Shown: positions 28,001 to 43,000 of the stretch, piece after piece
How the letters are laid out: every line of letters begins with the position of its first letter
Position numbering within the stretch: position 1 is the first letter of the stretch
NCBI RefSeq assembly: GCF_004027225.2
Contig: NC_044278.2
Span: 95,224,743-95,288,742, forward strand
DNA from: Strigops habroptila
Taxonomy: Eukaryota; Chordata; Aves; Psittaciformes; Psittacidae
Length of the DNA: 64,000 bases
Direction: 5' to 3'
The notes under the pieces: generated by a model
The model's database searches: none
Told to the model about the DNA's origin: nothing
The model's input: only the letters and a program-made list of their open reading frames with translations
Program-made: the position numbers and the translations under genes

Positions 28001-31000
28001 ACTTCTTAAAACATAAGTATCAACAGAATCATTCTTAGTCAAATGCTCCATTATATGGAAGTGGGTTATGGACCTCTGGCTGTTCACATAAGCGAGGGAA
28101 GTTGGGTTTGGCTCCTGGAATATGCCTGGAAGAAGTGTACAAGCTGCCCAGTCATAACTGGCATGTTCTCTGCACCCACACTTACATGAAAAGCCACCAG
28201 GCAGTAATGATTGAAATGCATTCCAAAATCACTGCTAATGAGCAATTAGTGCTCTATGCTGACATATTCCCAAAGCAGAAGAAAATATTGAGGAGCTCTC
28301 TGTTCAGATGACCTTACAACCTGAAGAAAACCCCACTTACTGACTACTGGGGACAATCAGAAAATGAAATAATGGACTTGAAAGATATCAAAACTCTTAT
28401 TGTGGAGGCTGAAAGAGGCAAGACAGAGCAGAGATGTATCTCAGTGCAAAGAGAATTATACTTGCATGGCAAGTGCAGAAGATGGTACAAGGTAAGGAGC
28501 ACAGGCAGGAGATCTGGAAGGCATTGAGCCTGGGAAACACAAGGTCTTGACAAATAGCTATATTCTAATCCGATTTTACACTAACTTCTATAGCCCGAGT
28601 TTATCCTTGGATAAAACCTAGGGCAGATCTGCAACTTCAGCCAATATACCATTAAAGCTTTAACTGCACTATGGTATGAAGAGGTCATCACAGAACAGAT
28701 CAGGGCAGTGACTAAATACATTAGAGATAGCATGTGGCATGATATGTATTCACAAAGGAGCTTATAAATCTGTCACTTGTGAGAAACAATGCAAGTGCCA
28801 CAAACTTCAAGTCCTTTACAGGCACTGTACTAGAGAGAAAGTATTTTAAAATACAAAGGACCAAAGTTATTTCTGGGCTAATGCAATATGCTGACACCAA
28901 AGAAAAAAAACTGGCCCAAATCTATTGAGTACTCTCTATACACCAACCATTGTATCCATCTGAAATCCTACTCATACACAAAGCCTGCGCACACAGAAAA
29001 TAAGATACTATTAAAGCAAGCCCTCGTGCAGCAGGAAGGTAAATTAACCTACCAAAAAAAAGTTAAAAAAAAAAAAAAAGTAGTGAACTATGTGCTGTAT
29101 GTTTTTCTGAAGCTGAGAAGCTGGAAGGAAGTAGCCAGCAAGTAAAATGAAGTCTAAAAGCTAAGAACAGTTAGTTATCTCAAGCTGGCAGTGCTGCTGG
29201 AGTATTAGGCAGGAAACACTGGGCGGGAGCTCTGATTCAGGATCCTTCCCACTCAACAGAGCTCACATTATACAACAAAAAAGCAACCTTTTGTTGATGC
29301 TGTTGGAAATTGACGGTCAGAGGAAATTTTACATCCAATAGAAGTAGAACAATGACAAGCTTTTGCAATAGTCCCATGTTCTTTCTTTTATTGTCATGGT
29401 AGAAATAGCTTTTTTTTTTTTCTCTCCAGATAATGTTATAGAATTATCACAGAATCACAGAATGGTTTGGGTTGAAAGGGACCTTAAAGATCATCCAGTT
29501 CCAGCCCCCTGCCATGGGCAGGGACACCTCACAGTAGACCAGGTTGTTCAAAGCCCCGTCCAACCTGGCCTTGAACACTGCCAGGGATGGGGCAGCCACA
29601 GCTTCTGCGGGCAACCTGTGCCAGTGCCTCACCACCCTCACAGGGAAGAATTTCTTCCTAATCTAAATCTACCCTCTTTCAGCGTAAAACCATTCCCCCT
29701 TGTCCTGTCACTGCATGCTCTCGTAAAAAGCCCCTCTCCAGATTTCTTGTATGTCATTAACACTGAATGGTACAAGCCAGCCAAATTCACTTTCCTTCAA
29801 GAAGATTCTTATTTCACATATTTCACTTAGCATTAAATAAACATGAAAAAGTGTCCTCAAGTCACCTTTTCAAGAGGTGGTGTCTATCATGAAGTGTGGG
29901 TTTCCCAGTCTCATAGCTGACTGCACACAAGCACTGCACGCTGCCTGCATGCAGCAAGCTGCGTGTTCAGGGCCCTACCCTTGTTGTAGGTACATGTTTT
30001 AAGTACCATTTATAGAGAGCCCCAGCAGCAGGACACAGGCAGGTAAGGCAGCATCACGTCTGACATCATTACACTGTTCTGCAGCAGCTGCTCAGGTACC
30101 GTCAGCCTGTTTAAGTCTGTCTTCTGGACTACTCATTAATTCAACAGCACTTTCTAACAAGAAAATCTAGAAATGACAATTCTGATACAGCGCAGTGCTG
30201 CAGAGAGATTGCCAAGAAATCATTAACAAGGAGCCCGAGGACCAAACTAACATGGACACGCTGCTCAACGCAGCAGGAATCTCCAAAAAAGCACCCAAGT
30301 GATGCCACTTAAATACTTCCAGTGGCTCAGGTCACCTACAGCAAAATGTCTGTCAGCAGCACATATGCAGAACATAAAATCTTTACTATCATCTTAATAT
30401 TCTTGGTTCTTACAGATGCCAAAGAAGATCTGGGACATGATCCAAAAATATTTTTTAGCTTTAAATAAAGCCGAGACATATGGTAGTGATACACGCCCAA
30501 CATGCAAAACCAAAATGAGTGAAAAATTGAAACAGCAAAGACAGAGAAAAGGGAAAAAAATGATTGTATCTATCTATGAAATTGAAAACAATTGTACAAC
30601 TTAATGAAGACAGAGAGAATTAGCATCATTGTCCTGAGACTACCAGTTTGAGGTTTATACAAATGGTGAATTTTAATGAACAAATGAAACCAGAATCCAT
30701 TTAAGTAGCAGAGTGGTCTCCTCTCTGAGGAAGCTGGCAATTTGTAACATAAAACAAATCAAGAATTTCAAAATTCAAGCTAAATCACTATACTTGTAAG
30801 AGCAAGGCTCAGCTCAGCCCATTCATCTGCCTGGGCTCACCACTGTCCTGCCTGTGAGGAAGGCAGCAGGTCCACACCTCCTGTCGCAGCAACCAAGAGC
30901 TTTGCCACGACGTCCAACCACAAGCTCACAGTTCTTGAAATCCCTGGTACTGACTAGTTCTCTCCATTACCTTTTTTCCCTACTCAGCTGTGCTGGAATG

Positions 31001-34000
31001 TGACCAATTTTGAAGGGAAAAGCTATTTTAGAGGACTCCTGTGCCTATCCCTCTCCTGGCTCAGGTCTGCCCCTGGGAGAGGCTGGCTGAAAGGAATTTT
31101 GCCCTTGGGGCTGTAACTTCGTCATGCACAAACCTCAGATGGCAATTAAGTATGTTCCTAACTCTGGCTGTGGAGCAAATGGTAAACATGAATATCTTCA
31201 ACCTCAAGAGCAAGAAAAGCAAGGGAAAATCATTCTCTTAAGAACCATTAGTTTAAAAGGCTTATATCATCTTTTTGATGTGCTGTTGATAGGCTGTTAC
31301 TAGTGTGACCATACAACTACTATGAGTCCATGTTGTTTCATACTGATCAGTATTCATACTGATCAATAAATGAACTTATTTCTACATCAGTTATTTAATC
31401 CCAATCACATGTATTGTCATTTATTTTGGAAAAAAAACCCCAATCAAAATCCTAAAGGCAAAAGAAATGGACCAGAAAACAGCAGACTTCAAGGGCTGGA
31501 AAAGCAAAGCTTCTCACTGAATGGAAGGTGCTTTTAGTCAAAAGTAAAGGGAACAGAAATCTCAGGAGTTTTAGGCCAACACTTGGGCACTCCTGAATGC
31601 AACTACAGCTGGTGTCCTCCGCACACAGCAGTCTATGCCTCTCCTTGGCCAACTTACCTTGGGAACCACCAGGTCACAGCTGAGCACTGACTCCCTCAAA
31701 GGTTAACACACACACACACACACACAAAATATTTAATGCTGAAAGTTGTGGAGTTCATTACAGAATTAATTTAAAGTTGAAGTTCACATGTGGCTACAAG
31801 GGCTGGAGAAGCCTGTTCCCCAGACACAACTATTCTTTTCATGCATTTTTGCTTCCCTGCGTTCTAACACATGGTGGTCCAGTTTGACTCCAGTTATTTA
31901 CAGACACCACTCTAAGTCACTCCTGCAATGCTAAAAGGTCTAAATGAAACTCAGCAGTCATCAACAATGCTACAGAAGAGTTTGGGGCAAGAACTGAAGT
32001 ACAATCATGTGGGGAGCACATAATTATTCCAACATGAAGTTTGGTGAAGAAATAATGGCCAAATAAAATAATCCAGTCATTAAAAGTATACAGTTAAGTA
32101 GAAAGAAAGTCAATATGAAACAAAATAAGAGATCTGGGACAACATCTCTTTTTTTTGTTCAATAAAAGTGACAAAGTAGATCAGCCGCAGTGCCAGCATG
32201 TTCCAGGCAATGCTGTTTAATGAAAATCAAATTAAAGCACCCACCCTTTTAGAAGCATGAATAGGATATGTGGATGGGCACTAATGTATTCCACAGTAGG
32301 GCTGCGTGTGCCAATTTGTCTTCTCAAGATGTTGTTAAATATCTGGGAAACGTCCTTTTTGCCCTGTTAAAGAAGCAAAATATATCTTCAACTGGAAAAA
32401 CATAAACAAATAACCATTTACTATAACCTCTATTTAAAGTAGAAATTAAACTGAAAAGAAAACAAGCCAGTCTCTTTTTTTGGGGCGGTTCTCTACCTCA
32501 TACTTGCCGTTCAATGCCATAAGAAGGCTTCCTCTGTTGGAGTGGCTCTGAAGACTACTGATCCCCCCACTCCCCTTTACACCTTTCTTTTTCTAAATGA
32601 AGATATGCATCCTCCTTATTCTGTCAAACAAGTCCCTGGCTATCTTAAATAGCAACATTAAAGTACAAAAAAAGCAAGCTACTAACTCGAGCCAAACACG
32701 CTTTTGTGGTGTGTACTATTGCTCCTGCAGCCTCCGAATTTGAGGGTTACAGGGTTAAATTTAAAGCTGTGCCCACTATTTCACTATGAAAAATAAAATA
32801 ATTACTACTGATAAAACAGCTGCATCACATACATGTTTCTGCTTTACTCACAACTAAGATCCTTCACTTTGTCATTATTCTCTCCTGAATACATGTATCT
32901 ACACAATCATGTTTTGCCTTCAAATGCTTTCCTGTGCAAACAGCTTTTCAGAAGGTCTTTCCAAATTATGTTCCAAATTATTCAGCCACAAGGTTTGCCA
33001 ATACATCTTGCATTAGAAGTCCTCTTCCTCCCCCACTGCTTTCTCCCATAGCCACAGGAGACAAATTGATGTATGAAATTCAGGGAGGGGAAGACCACTG
33101 CACTAATGACCAGTAACCAAGGCACTGAGTCAACAGCGGGTCACTATGCGCAGGACAAGCTAAAGCAAAAGGTTACTTACAATTTGTACATGATCATCGA
33201 TCTGCCTCAAGAGGACAAACATTCCATGGCAAAGAACTTATTGAATGTTTGAAGCCAAGGAGCAGAGAGTTTCGCACAAAGGGAAATTCCCAGGTTTCAC
33301 CTCTACAAACAAATCACTGCTGAGAAACACAAAATATTCTGCTTTCCTTCTCATTCCAACCCAGATGGTTTGGAGACTTGGGGACATGAGGAATTAAATA
33401 GGAGAATCAAGTCAGAGCAGGCCAGTCCATCTGCCTTTGTCTGCAACACTTCTGACCCTTGGACATTCTCTTAATTAGACTAATTCTCTATAAAGTCATC
33501 CTATTCTCCCCTATCTTTACAGCACCCGTAACATATGCCTGGAATCCTATGATCACCAGTGGCTTCAGAAGTTACTCCAAGACAAAACAGATCCAGAGAA
33601 GAGCTATTGAAAGGGTGAGGTGAAAATGGCCAGAAATTAAGTGATCCTCTCTGCTATGCCAAGTTTTATATCAGTTACTTAATATTAGGTGCACTGCAGC
33701 ATTCTGTGCAATAGCAGAGGCAGGGGGCTTGGAACTAGGTGATCTTTAAGGTCCCTTCCAACCCAAAGCATTCTGTGATTCAATAATCTCTTTATACATC
33801 TCAGAGAGGACATATGCATATATATGTATATGTATATGTGCAATTATATAAAGTTTTCTAGAGACCAGTGATGGTGAAAGCCCAAGAGAAGTTGGTCTCT
33901 CTGGGTTCTTCTGGAGGGGATGAAGACAGATAGGATGGAACCAAAGCAGATTTCCCTCAACACCAGACATCTATAAAGATTGTAGAAATACTTCTACAAC

Positions 34001-37000
34001 ACTTCTTACTTGGATCTGTAATTCAATTTTGCCTATGAAATTCAATTTGCCATACGAAATACATATGGCTACTAAAGCACAAGATAAGGCATCATGGAGA
34101 TAAAGTGGCTAGACAAGAACAAAAAACCTGCAAAGGATGTCATTATACAAATAATAAACTGCATTATACCTATACCATAATTTAGCTCATGTTTCAAGAG
34201 AAAGTAAGGGAAAGCTTCTAATGTCACCTGTCTTGAGCTTGTGGCTATTTCCTGCCTCTTTCAGTGGCTTTACAGCTTGTGAACCTTTCGGCTAACACAC
34301 AGTTAGCAACACCTATTTGTTTAGTTGACCTTTTCTGTATGCCCACTTCCCTCAGTTCTTCAAAGTTCAACAATAAACTTTGTCTTTTAAATTTCAAAAA
34401 ACCCAGTCTGACCTTGATTCTGAGCTCCTGCCCAAACCCAGCATTAGTGCTTCCAAACAGTATGTCCTGGGTTCAGCTGTAGCAGTCACTTTTTTCTCCT
34501 TCTTAGTAGCTGGTGCAGTGCTGTGTGTGGCCTACTGCCACATCACTCTGAAAACGCCCGATCTCATCTCACAAAGAACTGTCATGGTTTAAGTCCAGCC
34601 AGTAACTCAGAACCACACAGCCGCTTGCTCACTCCCCCTGCTTCTTCCTGCCCCTGCTCCTAGAGGGATGGGGAGGAGAATCAAAAGAATGTAACTCCCA
34701 CGGGTTGAGATAAGAACAGTAACTAAGGTATAATACAAAACCACTGCTGCTACCACCAGTAGTAATAATAGTGATGAGGGAAATAACAAGGGGAGAGGAT
34801 ACAATTGCTCACCACCCCCCGACCGATACCCAGCCCGACCCGAGCAGTGATCTGGGCCTTCCGGGTAACTCCCCCCGGTTTATATACTGGGCATGACGTG
34901 CCATGGTATGGAATACCCCTTTGGCCAGTTTGGGTCAGGTGTCCTGTCTCTGCTTCCTCCTGGCTTCCCCTCCTTCCTGGCAGAGCGTGAGACTGAGAAA
35001 GTCGTTGATCAGAGTAAGCATTACTTAGCAACAACTAAAAACATCAGTGTTATCATCGTTGTTCCCAGGCTGAAAGTCAAAAACACAGCACCGCACCAGT
35101 TACTAAGGAGAAAAAATGACTGCTACAGCTGAAACCAGGACACAATATCATCACCAAAATTATATTTTGTGTCTTGAGTGCCAGAAGCAATAAACCTGTG
35201 TCTTCTATAGGCATGTGATGGACATGTGCAAGTCTCCCCTATAGGCACACCTGCCCCCAGCCACACGTGCTGTAAGTGTACTGGCAGATGAAAGACAAAT
35301 GGGACAGGACTCAGGTCTGTGCTTGTGCCTTTTTCTTCGTGTGGGCATTAACTCTGGTCTTGCTTCTCTAAACAGCCATCAAGTTTCATGAGGTCTTTGA
35401 AAGCACATCTTCAAAGGGAAGTACAGCTGTGCAAAACTGGGATCAAAGCGAGCAGCAGGGTTGGTGAGGAGGAGACGGGGAGTCAGGGCAAAACAATGTA
35501 ACCTGCATGAACATTCCCTTCAGAAATCAGATTTTCAAGTAATCTATGATTTTGCTTTCTACCATTACATACAGATAAAAAAAAAAAAATAATGTGCATG
35601 TTCTAAAGTGAGGAAATTCTTGTTTGACAAAGTAACCTAAATACCAGCTGTGGCCACCAATATAACAAAATGGAAGCAGAGAAGTTGATACACTGAAAAA
35701 GTCCATGGGGACATTAAGACAAAGAAGCACATGCTCTTACTGTCCTCTTGTTCAATGGCATTTAGTTTCTACTGTGTTGCCAAAAAAGCATGTACATCAG
35801 CTTTGTTAAATGATTGAAAAGGTTGTATCATGGAAAAATCTATTTTGCAATAGAATATTAGAATTGCTTGTAATAGCAGTAATTCAGCAACACATTAGGT
35901 ATTTCATTCAGTGCTGGTATTTGAAGACTGTGGGTTCAATATGTCCATACAGAATGTTTTGTCTGACAAAAGCAATACAGACTGTCATGTAACTAAAAGA
36001 ATGCAGTAGTTTCCCTTCTGTGGTGTATTTGCTGACAGTATCTTCTCCTCCCCCCCTCCCCTTTTCTCTTAAAAACAAATAAATAAATTACTGGATTTTG
36101 AAGGTTTGGGGTTGTTGGGTTTGGGGTGGTTTTTCTGTAATTAAGACATGTAACAGTAACCAGGGGTAGCAGGGGAAGCATTGAGGCAGCAGGATCTCAA
36201 TAAATTCAAGCATAAAAAAACCAAACCCAACTCCTGAACTTAAGATCTGAAGAAAAGTGAGAGACCTTCACTAACACCACTTCCAAAAATTAACAGAAAA
36301 TAAATAGAATCATAGCATGGTTTGGGTTGGAAGGGACCTTAAAGACCATCTAGTTCCAACCCCCTGCTATGGGCAGGGACATCTTCCACTAGACGAGGTT
36401 GCTCAAAGCCCCGTCCAACCTGGCGTTGAACACTGCCAGGGATGGGGCATCCTAGCCTCAATGGGAATGGGGGGAAGAGAGGAAAAAAGAAAACATAAAT
36501 CTATAATTTCTCCCTTTCATTCATTTACAAAATGGAAAGTAAAGAAACAACAAATAGTTTTGATAATAGGAGAAAACTTCCACAAGCAAATACCTCCCAC
36601 AAGAAGTGGCTCTGAGAGCGTCAGCAGGGAACTGATTTTTAAATTCAGCAGCTGCCACGCACTATCCATTGGGTACTGCTCCTGCTTCAGACCTCAGCAG
36701 CGAAGGTTTGGTTCCTGGGAGCTGGGGATTTCTCACTGTTCAGAAGCGCTGGGACACTTGTGACGATCCACCAGCATCCGGGAAACACAGAAATCATGGG
36801 ACTCATAACAGCAGTCCCTGTGGACCGCTATCCCAGCTGACCACAGACCACAGGAACACTGTCATGACCTGCCAGTGACAGTTTCTTCCCAGTCCTACCA
36901 GTCAAAGGTCAATTAAAAGAGTTTATAATTATCCTGAATCACTGCAATATTTTCTATTATAATTCTTCTCATTTTTTATAAGTAAGTTCAGTGGTTTTTG

Positions 37001-40000
37001 TAATTGTCTACAATGTTTTTTGCTTTAACAAGACAACTGGCAAGGAGTTCTATGGAATGTATGATTTTTTATATAACTACATGAAATTAAATAATATATA
37101 TACACATATATATTCATATTAATATATTTCTGCTGTCAAAAGAAGTTATATTCCTTTCTTCTTTTAATCCAAATCATTAAGTGGGGGCAACCCAATTTAC
37201 CTTGCCACCTGTTTTTAACACCTTTTTCACCTCCCTTCCTCTCAATTAAACTGTACCAATTTTTTGCAGTCTGTGTCACATGATATTTTCCCATGATTCC
37301 AGTTATTTTTATTCCATGTCCCTGCCCCCTTCTAAATTGGACACGCTCTTCAAAGACAGCGGTTGGCTCTAGTTTACGATCCCAAGGAGGCTCATCATCA
37401 CTGCAGCTTACAAGGTCAGTCAGAAATGGTATTCTAAGCATCATTTCCTATCTAGTTTGGACACACATGGCAATATTTCTTGTTTTGTTTTAACAAATAA
37501 ACAGAAAAAAAAAAAAAAATCAGATGCATTGCATTTACTTCCAGTATCTGAGTACATCTATCAGGACACTGACCAATCTACAGCATGTGAAAACCAGTTT
37601 TGAATGCAATGAAATTATTTAGACATCAGGAAAATACAGCTCTACTCACTGACAACACTGAGACCAAAGAGGTGAAAAGGTTTCTGGATGCTGACCTACC
37701 TCAAAATCTATCAGCTGCAGGTTGGCAATAAGTGTCACTAGAAGGCCACTGTTGTATAGCTCTTGCGCCAGCTGAGCCACAATTTCTGTAGGTGGCTCCT
37801 TGTCTGTGGTCCCACACAGAATTTCCTTCATTGCTTGCAGAGATTTTGACACTTCCTCTGATGCCTGTTTGCCAGCACACAGGTTTTGTTTAAAAAAAAA
37901 ATGAAAGAAAAAGAAAAAAAGCATTTTACTTTAAAAGACAAGCAGTTCAAACCAAAAGCTTCTAACCATACTGACAATGACTGTTATCTGTCGTAAAATG
38001 GCTTAATAATGTACTGTAATCCCTGAGGCTGGAGGATCCACAGAGGATTCTGCAGGTCCTACACAAGCACAGTTATTTTCAATCTAAACACAACATGCCA
38101 TCACTTACAGACCACAGGCATAAAATAGGGGCAGTTCCTGAGCAGCAGCCCCCGACCAGCTTTCCCCCTAGTTTATATACTGAGCATGACATCATATGGT
38201 CTGGAATACCCCTTTGGACAGTTGAGTCAGCTACCCTGGCTGTACCTCCTTCAGCCCTTTGTGCACCCCCAGCCTGCTCGCTCGTGGGGTGAAGTAAGGA
38301 GCAGAAAAAGCCTTGGCTCTGTGTAAGCACTGCTCAGCAACAACTAAAACATCCCTGAATTATCAACATCCCTCTCATCTTAAATCCAAAACACAGCACT
38401 GTACCAGCTACTAGGAAGAAAATTATCTTAGCTGAAACCAGGACACCCTGCCAGCTTTGCATTGCCACCACCTATTTCTCCTCATCAAGTGTAGTTTGAG
38501 CCAGCATTTTCTGCAAGGGATTTGCCTACTGAGCCGGCAGGCACTTCAATCTCAGGTTGGGGAATTAATTAAACGAAACAATTGAGCAACCTGGTCTGGC
38601 ATGAGGTGTCCCTGCCCATGGTAGGGGGGTTGGAACTAGATGGTCTTAAAGTCCTTTGTAACCCTAACCATTCTATGATTCTAATTTGCTTTAGTAAAGC
38701 TCCACAGCTGTTACCAAATGAACTAAAATAAGTCTTTCATCTTTTGCTCCCACCTACTGTATATTAATTTTGTGCAAAGTTTCAGGTATCTAACGTAGAG
38801 GATAAATCATGAATCACTTTGCAAAATGTCTTGACCAGAAAGATTATAACAGGAAAATGAAAGAGAAATGCATGTAAACAGGTAACAGCTTAGTGTTTGT
38901 GGCAGTCAGCAGGTTTAAAAGTGAATGATAACATCCCACTTCCCAAAGCTCTGGCTCACGCTCTCCTCCCAGGTTTGATCCACTTCGTATAAATAAAGAC
39001 TCCGTGGAGCAAAGGTGTTATTTTTTCACGTGTGTGTGTGTGTGTGCTTTAAATCCCACCACCTCTAGCCATGGGGCTATGGAGGCAATAGCTCTTTCTG
39101 GGTTGGGGTATATTTAATACACGCATGACCGCAGCAAGCCTGGTTGGATTTTTTGGCAGGGAGTGGGAAGGAAGTAAAGGACAGGTTTGAAAGCAAAGCT
39201 GAGAATGAGAGCAAAGTGCCAGGCAAGACGGTTAAAGATGCTGAAGATAGGACAGCATTTCACATCTATATTGCAAAACCTTTATTTGAAATTAGTGTTT
39301 CATTAGCTTAGCAGGGGAAAAAAATAAATAAAGACACACACAGAAAACCCAGGAGTCATTTGTAAAAGCTAACTGCACATTAATGGATGTTCAAAGCCAA
39401 ATCAATGATTTCAATATCTCTCTCGCATAAACTGAAAGGAAAAAATGTCATACTTTCATATACCACCCCACCAATCTGCATAAAATAAACCCACAGTCCT
39501 GCAGAGAGGCACCTCTCACGTGCTGCTGATCTTCCAATACCTTAATACAGATTTAAACCACAGGTTTTATTCACATCAGTGAATAAAAACCCTAGAAAAA
39601 GCCTAGAAATCCTTAAAAACAAAAAAAGCAAAACCAAAACCCCAATAAAAAGCCACTTTCACATTATACCTACCTGGAAGATTCAAGGATTGATTTTGCA
39701 CACTATAAAGAAATGTTCTCCCCCAATCTGTTTGTACCTACTCTCAGTTTTCTGCTAGTTGAGATAGGTCATGATGAGCAGTGTGTAAATGAATATGACT
39801 ATGTGATAACTTTAACCACAGCGGAAGTCTTGCTCCTTACCATCGCTCAGCAAAAGAGCCTATTTTTACCTCAAATGTCAGTGGTATGTCACTAGAGATA
39901 TCCCACAGAGTACAGATGGGATTAACAACAGGGGTGCTATCTTGGAAACTAAAGCTCTGAATCTTTAGAAGAGCTGTGCAAATATTTTCATATCAAAGGA

Positions 40001-43000
40001 AAAACCCATACAGTTTTGGCTTTTCATCCATTCTTCTGGGCAGGGTGTGAATATCCCTGGCATTCTGTGGCAAAAAACACATTAATTCCTTTCCTTTCAA
40101 GTATAAGTAGTCCCTTCTGATATATAGAAAAATCTCTGCTAGACTCAGCTTTAGGTTTAATTTTCAAAAAGGAAAGCAAAAAGCAAAATGAAAGAGAACA
40201 TGAAACTATAGAGCACTGTGGTGTTGATGGGCACAAGTGGGCACCACAGATGTATTTCTCTAATCATCTGCCATCCCACCCGCCCACCTTCTCAGCTTTT
40301 CTACATGCAATTTGCATCTCATGTTTAACTTCCTCCCCATTCACATCCTCTGGATAGTCTGTGGTTTGACATTCAACCTACTACCAAAAGCCATTCCCGG
40401 TCAAATCTAAGGACAGCTCTTTGGTGCCTATCCTTTATAATCTATCTGGAGGAAAACTGTAATCCCAAACACAGATTCTTAAAATAACAGCCACTTCTAC
40501 CCTCCACTTTGACATTCCCACTTAATCTCACAGCATTTTTAGAATAATACCCTAAGTACATAAGCACTGTTTCTGGGATGGAAACTTGTTCAAGACTCAG
40601 AAGAAAAAAAAAAAAAAAAAAGGAAAGACATTCCAAGATCCAAAGACCCAAGATCTGTCCAAAACAAACAACAAAGCAAATACATTCACTAAAATACATG
40701 GAAAATACAAGCTGACAGAAACATAGCTGCAGAACAGCTTGTCGTAAGAAACCAGACTCATTCTGACCCTTTGCACAAACCAACAAAAGCCTCAGCAAGG
40801 CACCCTTCCCCCAGCAATGCCACTAGCAGAACTGCAGCAACAAAGGAAAAAAGATTTGCTAGAAATTCCAAAGACTATTACGACTTCTATGCTACTTTTT
40901 ATTTTCCATCAGTGGCAACAGCAACAATAGCAAAGTGCTGCAACTGCCACTTCAGCAGAAGTTACAGAGCAAAAGAAAAGGTTTCGTGAAATATCAAAGC
41001 ACTTTAAGCCATTTGCCTCAATCTTGCAATTAAGCACAATCTTATTTCTAGCAGATTTTCCTTTTGCCCCCTAGGTGTGAGTCCTTCACATCATGACTTA
41101 ATGTATGCCATTATATTTAGAGAAGCTGGTGTGAACAGAGGGGAAAAAAAAAAGGGAGAGGAAAAAACTGAACAAAGAATCCCAAACAGAACAGCTTACA
41201 TATATTACATGGAAATGTCAAAAGTGGATATGCTGAACTTTGGACAGTTAAAAGTTGCAGACAGGGACAACAAAGCACAAGATGAAACGCAAGCTGATTC
41301 CCAGCACACACATTAATTTAGTGTTTGTGCTGCTGTCACTGCACAGACGTCAGGATCTTGACCTCCAAAAAAAACTTAGGATGGAAAAGACCTTTAAGAT
41401 CATCAAGTCAAACTGTTACCCCAGGACTGCCAAGTCAACCAGTAAACCATGTCACTAAGGGCCTCATCTACATGGTTTTTGAACACTTCCAGGGACGGCA
41501 ATTCCACCAGTTCCCTGGGCAGCCTGTCCCAATACCTGATTCACCCTTTCAGTGAAGAAACTTGCAGGTTTCTAGCCTACAGGCATCTCAGTTCGCAACA
41601 TCCAAACTTGGGAGGATCCAATTCCGCCACAGAACACTAAAATCCAGGGTGGGTACACGGCTAAGTCTCAAATGAGTTACAAGGTTGATTTGCAATAGCT
41701 GTGTAAGGGCAGTAAAGGAGAGCACTACCCATACACGCCTGCACAACGAAGGCAGCCTTATCAACAACGGCCATCTCTTCTCTGCTTTCACCCAACACAG
41801 GACTAACAAGTTATTTCCAACAAGAAACACCTCTTTATCCACAGAGTATAGTTTATAGTGACCGGCAACCCACAAGAGGTTTCTGGGTCCATTTTGAAAT
41901 AAAATGTTTTGTGTAAATGTTGAAATCTAACAATCCTTGGATTACTCTGCTAACCCTGCTAGACCAGGTGATGTACAATAGACTTGGAGCTGGAAAACTG
42001 ACAACATAGGTAAGCCTTTATAACTTCTCTAAGTTAAATTATAAACTTGTTCAACCTCCCCTGCTTATAAAGTTGATTTTTTTTGTCACCATTAATGTGT
42101 CTTTCCAAACCTACCAACAGCTTCAACAGCAAGAGCTGGAAACTTTTGAGTTAAACATACTTTTCGCAAGCTTGTTTTCCTCATAGATCTAAGTCTTATA
42201 ATTGCTGAGTTAATGGGACCATAACACAAAGAAAGGAGCTTATGAAGAAATTATACCCTGAAATTCTATATGAAAATCTTCCCCTGAAAGACCTCAAGAC
42301 TCTCCCTTCTGCAGCCTAACATGCATGTGAAGACCAGCCCATTTGGTTCTAAAGGTCCAGCCTTTATTATACAGAATGGGTAACACTACTATGCCTACTG
42401 ACCTATTTCCACACTCCAGTGGTGATCTTCCATTCCCACAGTGCTAATATCAGGTTCTTCAGTTTAACTTGCTTTGCCAGGTCTAGAAGACAATTTCTGA
42501 GTTTTATCTATTTTTTTTTCTGACTGATCCCTAGAGGAGGGCCAAAGTGCATGACAACATTCTTAGGGCAGTAATTTAGCATTATTAAGGAATGCTAAAC
42601 AATGGTTAATTTTTTCTCTATATTCCACAATTATACACAAGGCACTTCAATAAGGAATTTCTTGATTTTTTTCATTAAGGGATTACAAAGAAATCCTAAG
42701 AGTCTTTTTTTCTGTTCTTCTAAAATCTTCCAGAGAGATTTTAAAGAGTAGCATGGAAGGCTAAAACAAAGGTCTTATCTGTTGTTCATGCAGAAAGCTG
42801 AATTTTTATTTCCATAATCACGGATTGGGACTTTCTATACTCAAAAGGCTGTTTTATTTGCAACACTGCTTGTGCGTGATAAAGCAAAACAAACGAAGCA
42901 GAGCATTGACTTCAGAAATCAAAACTTCATAAAGTCAGTTTTTTAAAACCAGAGGTACTTTACAAACAGTCCTCAACTGCAGCAACTTAAATTTTTTAGC

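Larger units (their letters stand above)
26484..32244 (-). other. CAB39L: CAB39L intron between coding exons 3 and 4 (5.76 kb)
   Basis: Bounded by GG|gtgggt and ttcag. It contains a CR1 at 29439-29745 and a CA microsatellite at 31706-31727. Open frames such as 26316-26738 and 27488-27889 have no domain and overlap the exon border or A-rich DNA. Confidence 0.9.
32364..37699 (-). other. CAB39L: CAB39L intron between coding exons 2 and 3 (5.34 kb)
   Basis: Bounded by GAG|gtaggt and ttaacag. It holds a full-length solo-type LTR (34580-35142), two CR1 ends in opposite orientations (33713-33784 plus, 36305-36452 minus) and AT-rich simple sequence at 33811-33840 and 37090-37130. Confidence 0.9.

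Noticed and set aside
29396..29830. 144-residue plus-strand open frame
   Set aside because: It is the antisense reading of a CR1 element and its flank. The similar frame at 36317-36763 is also mostly an inverted CR1 plus intron.
36095..36135. G-rich run suggestive of a G-quadruplex
   Set aside because: Only three runs of three or more G are present, with a final GG, which is below the usual four-run requirement.
37646..37924. 92-residue minus-strand open frame
   Set aside because: It contains CAB39L exon 2 plus intron sequence on both sides; the Phe-rich start is intronic polypyrimidine tract.
34580..38445. A provirus bounded by the two LTRs
   Set aside because: The space between contains CAB39L exon 2, intron DNA and a CR1, with no gag, pol or env sequence, and the second LTR is truncated.
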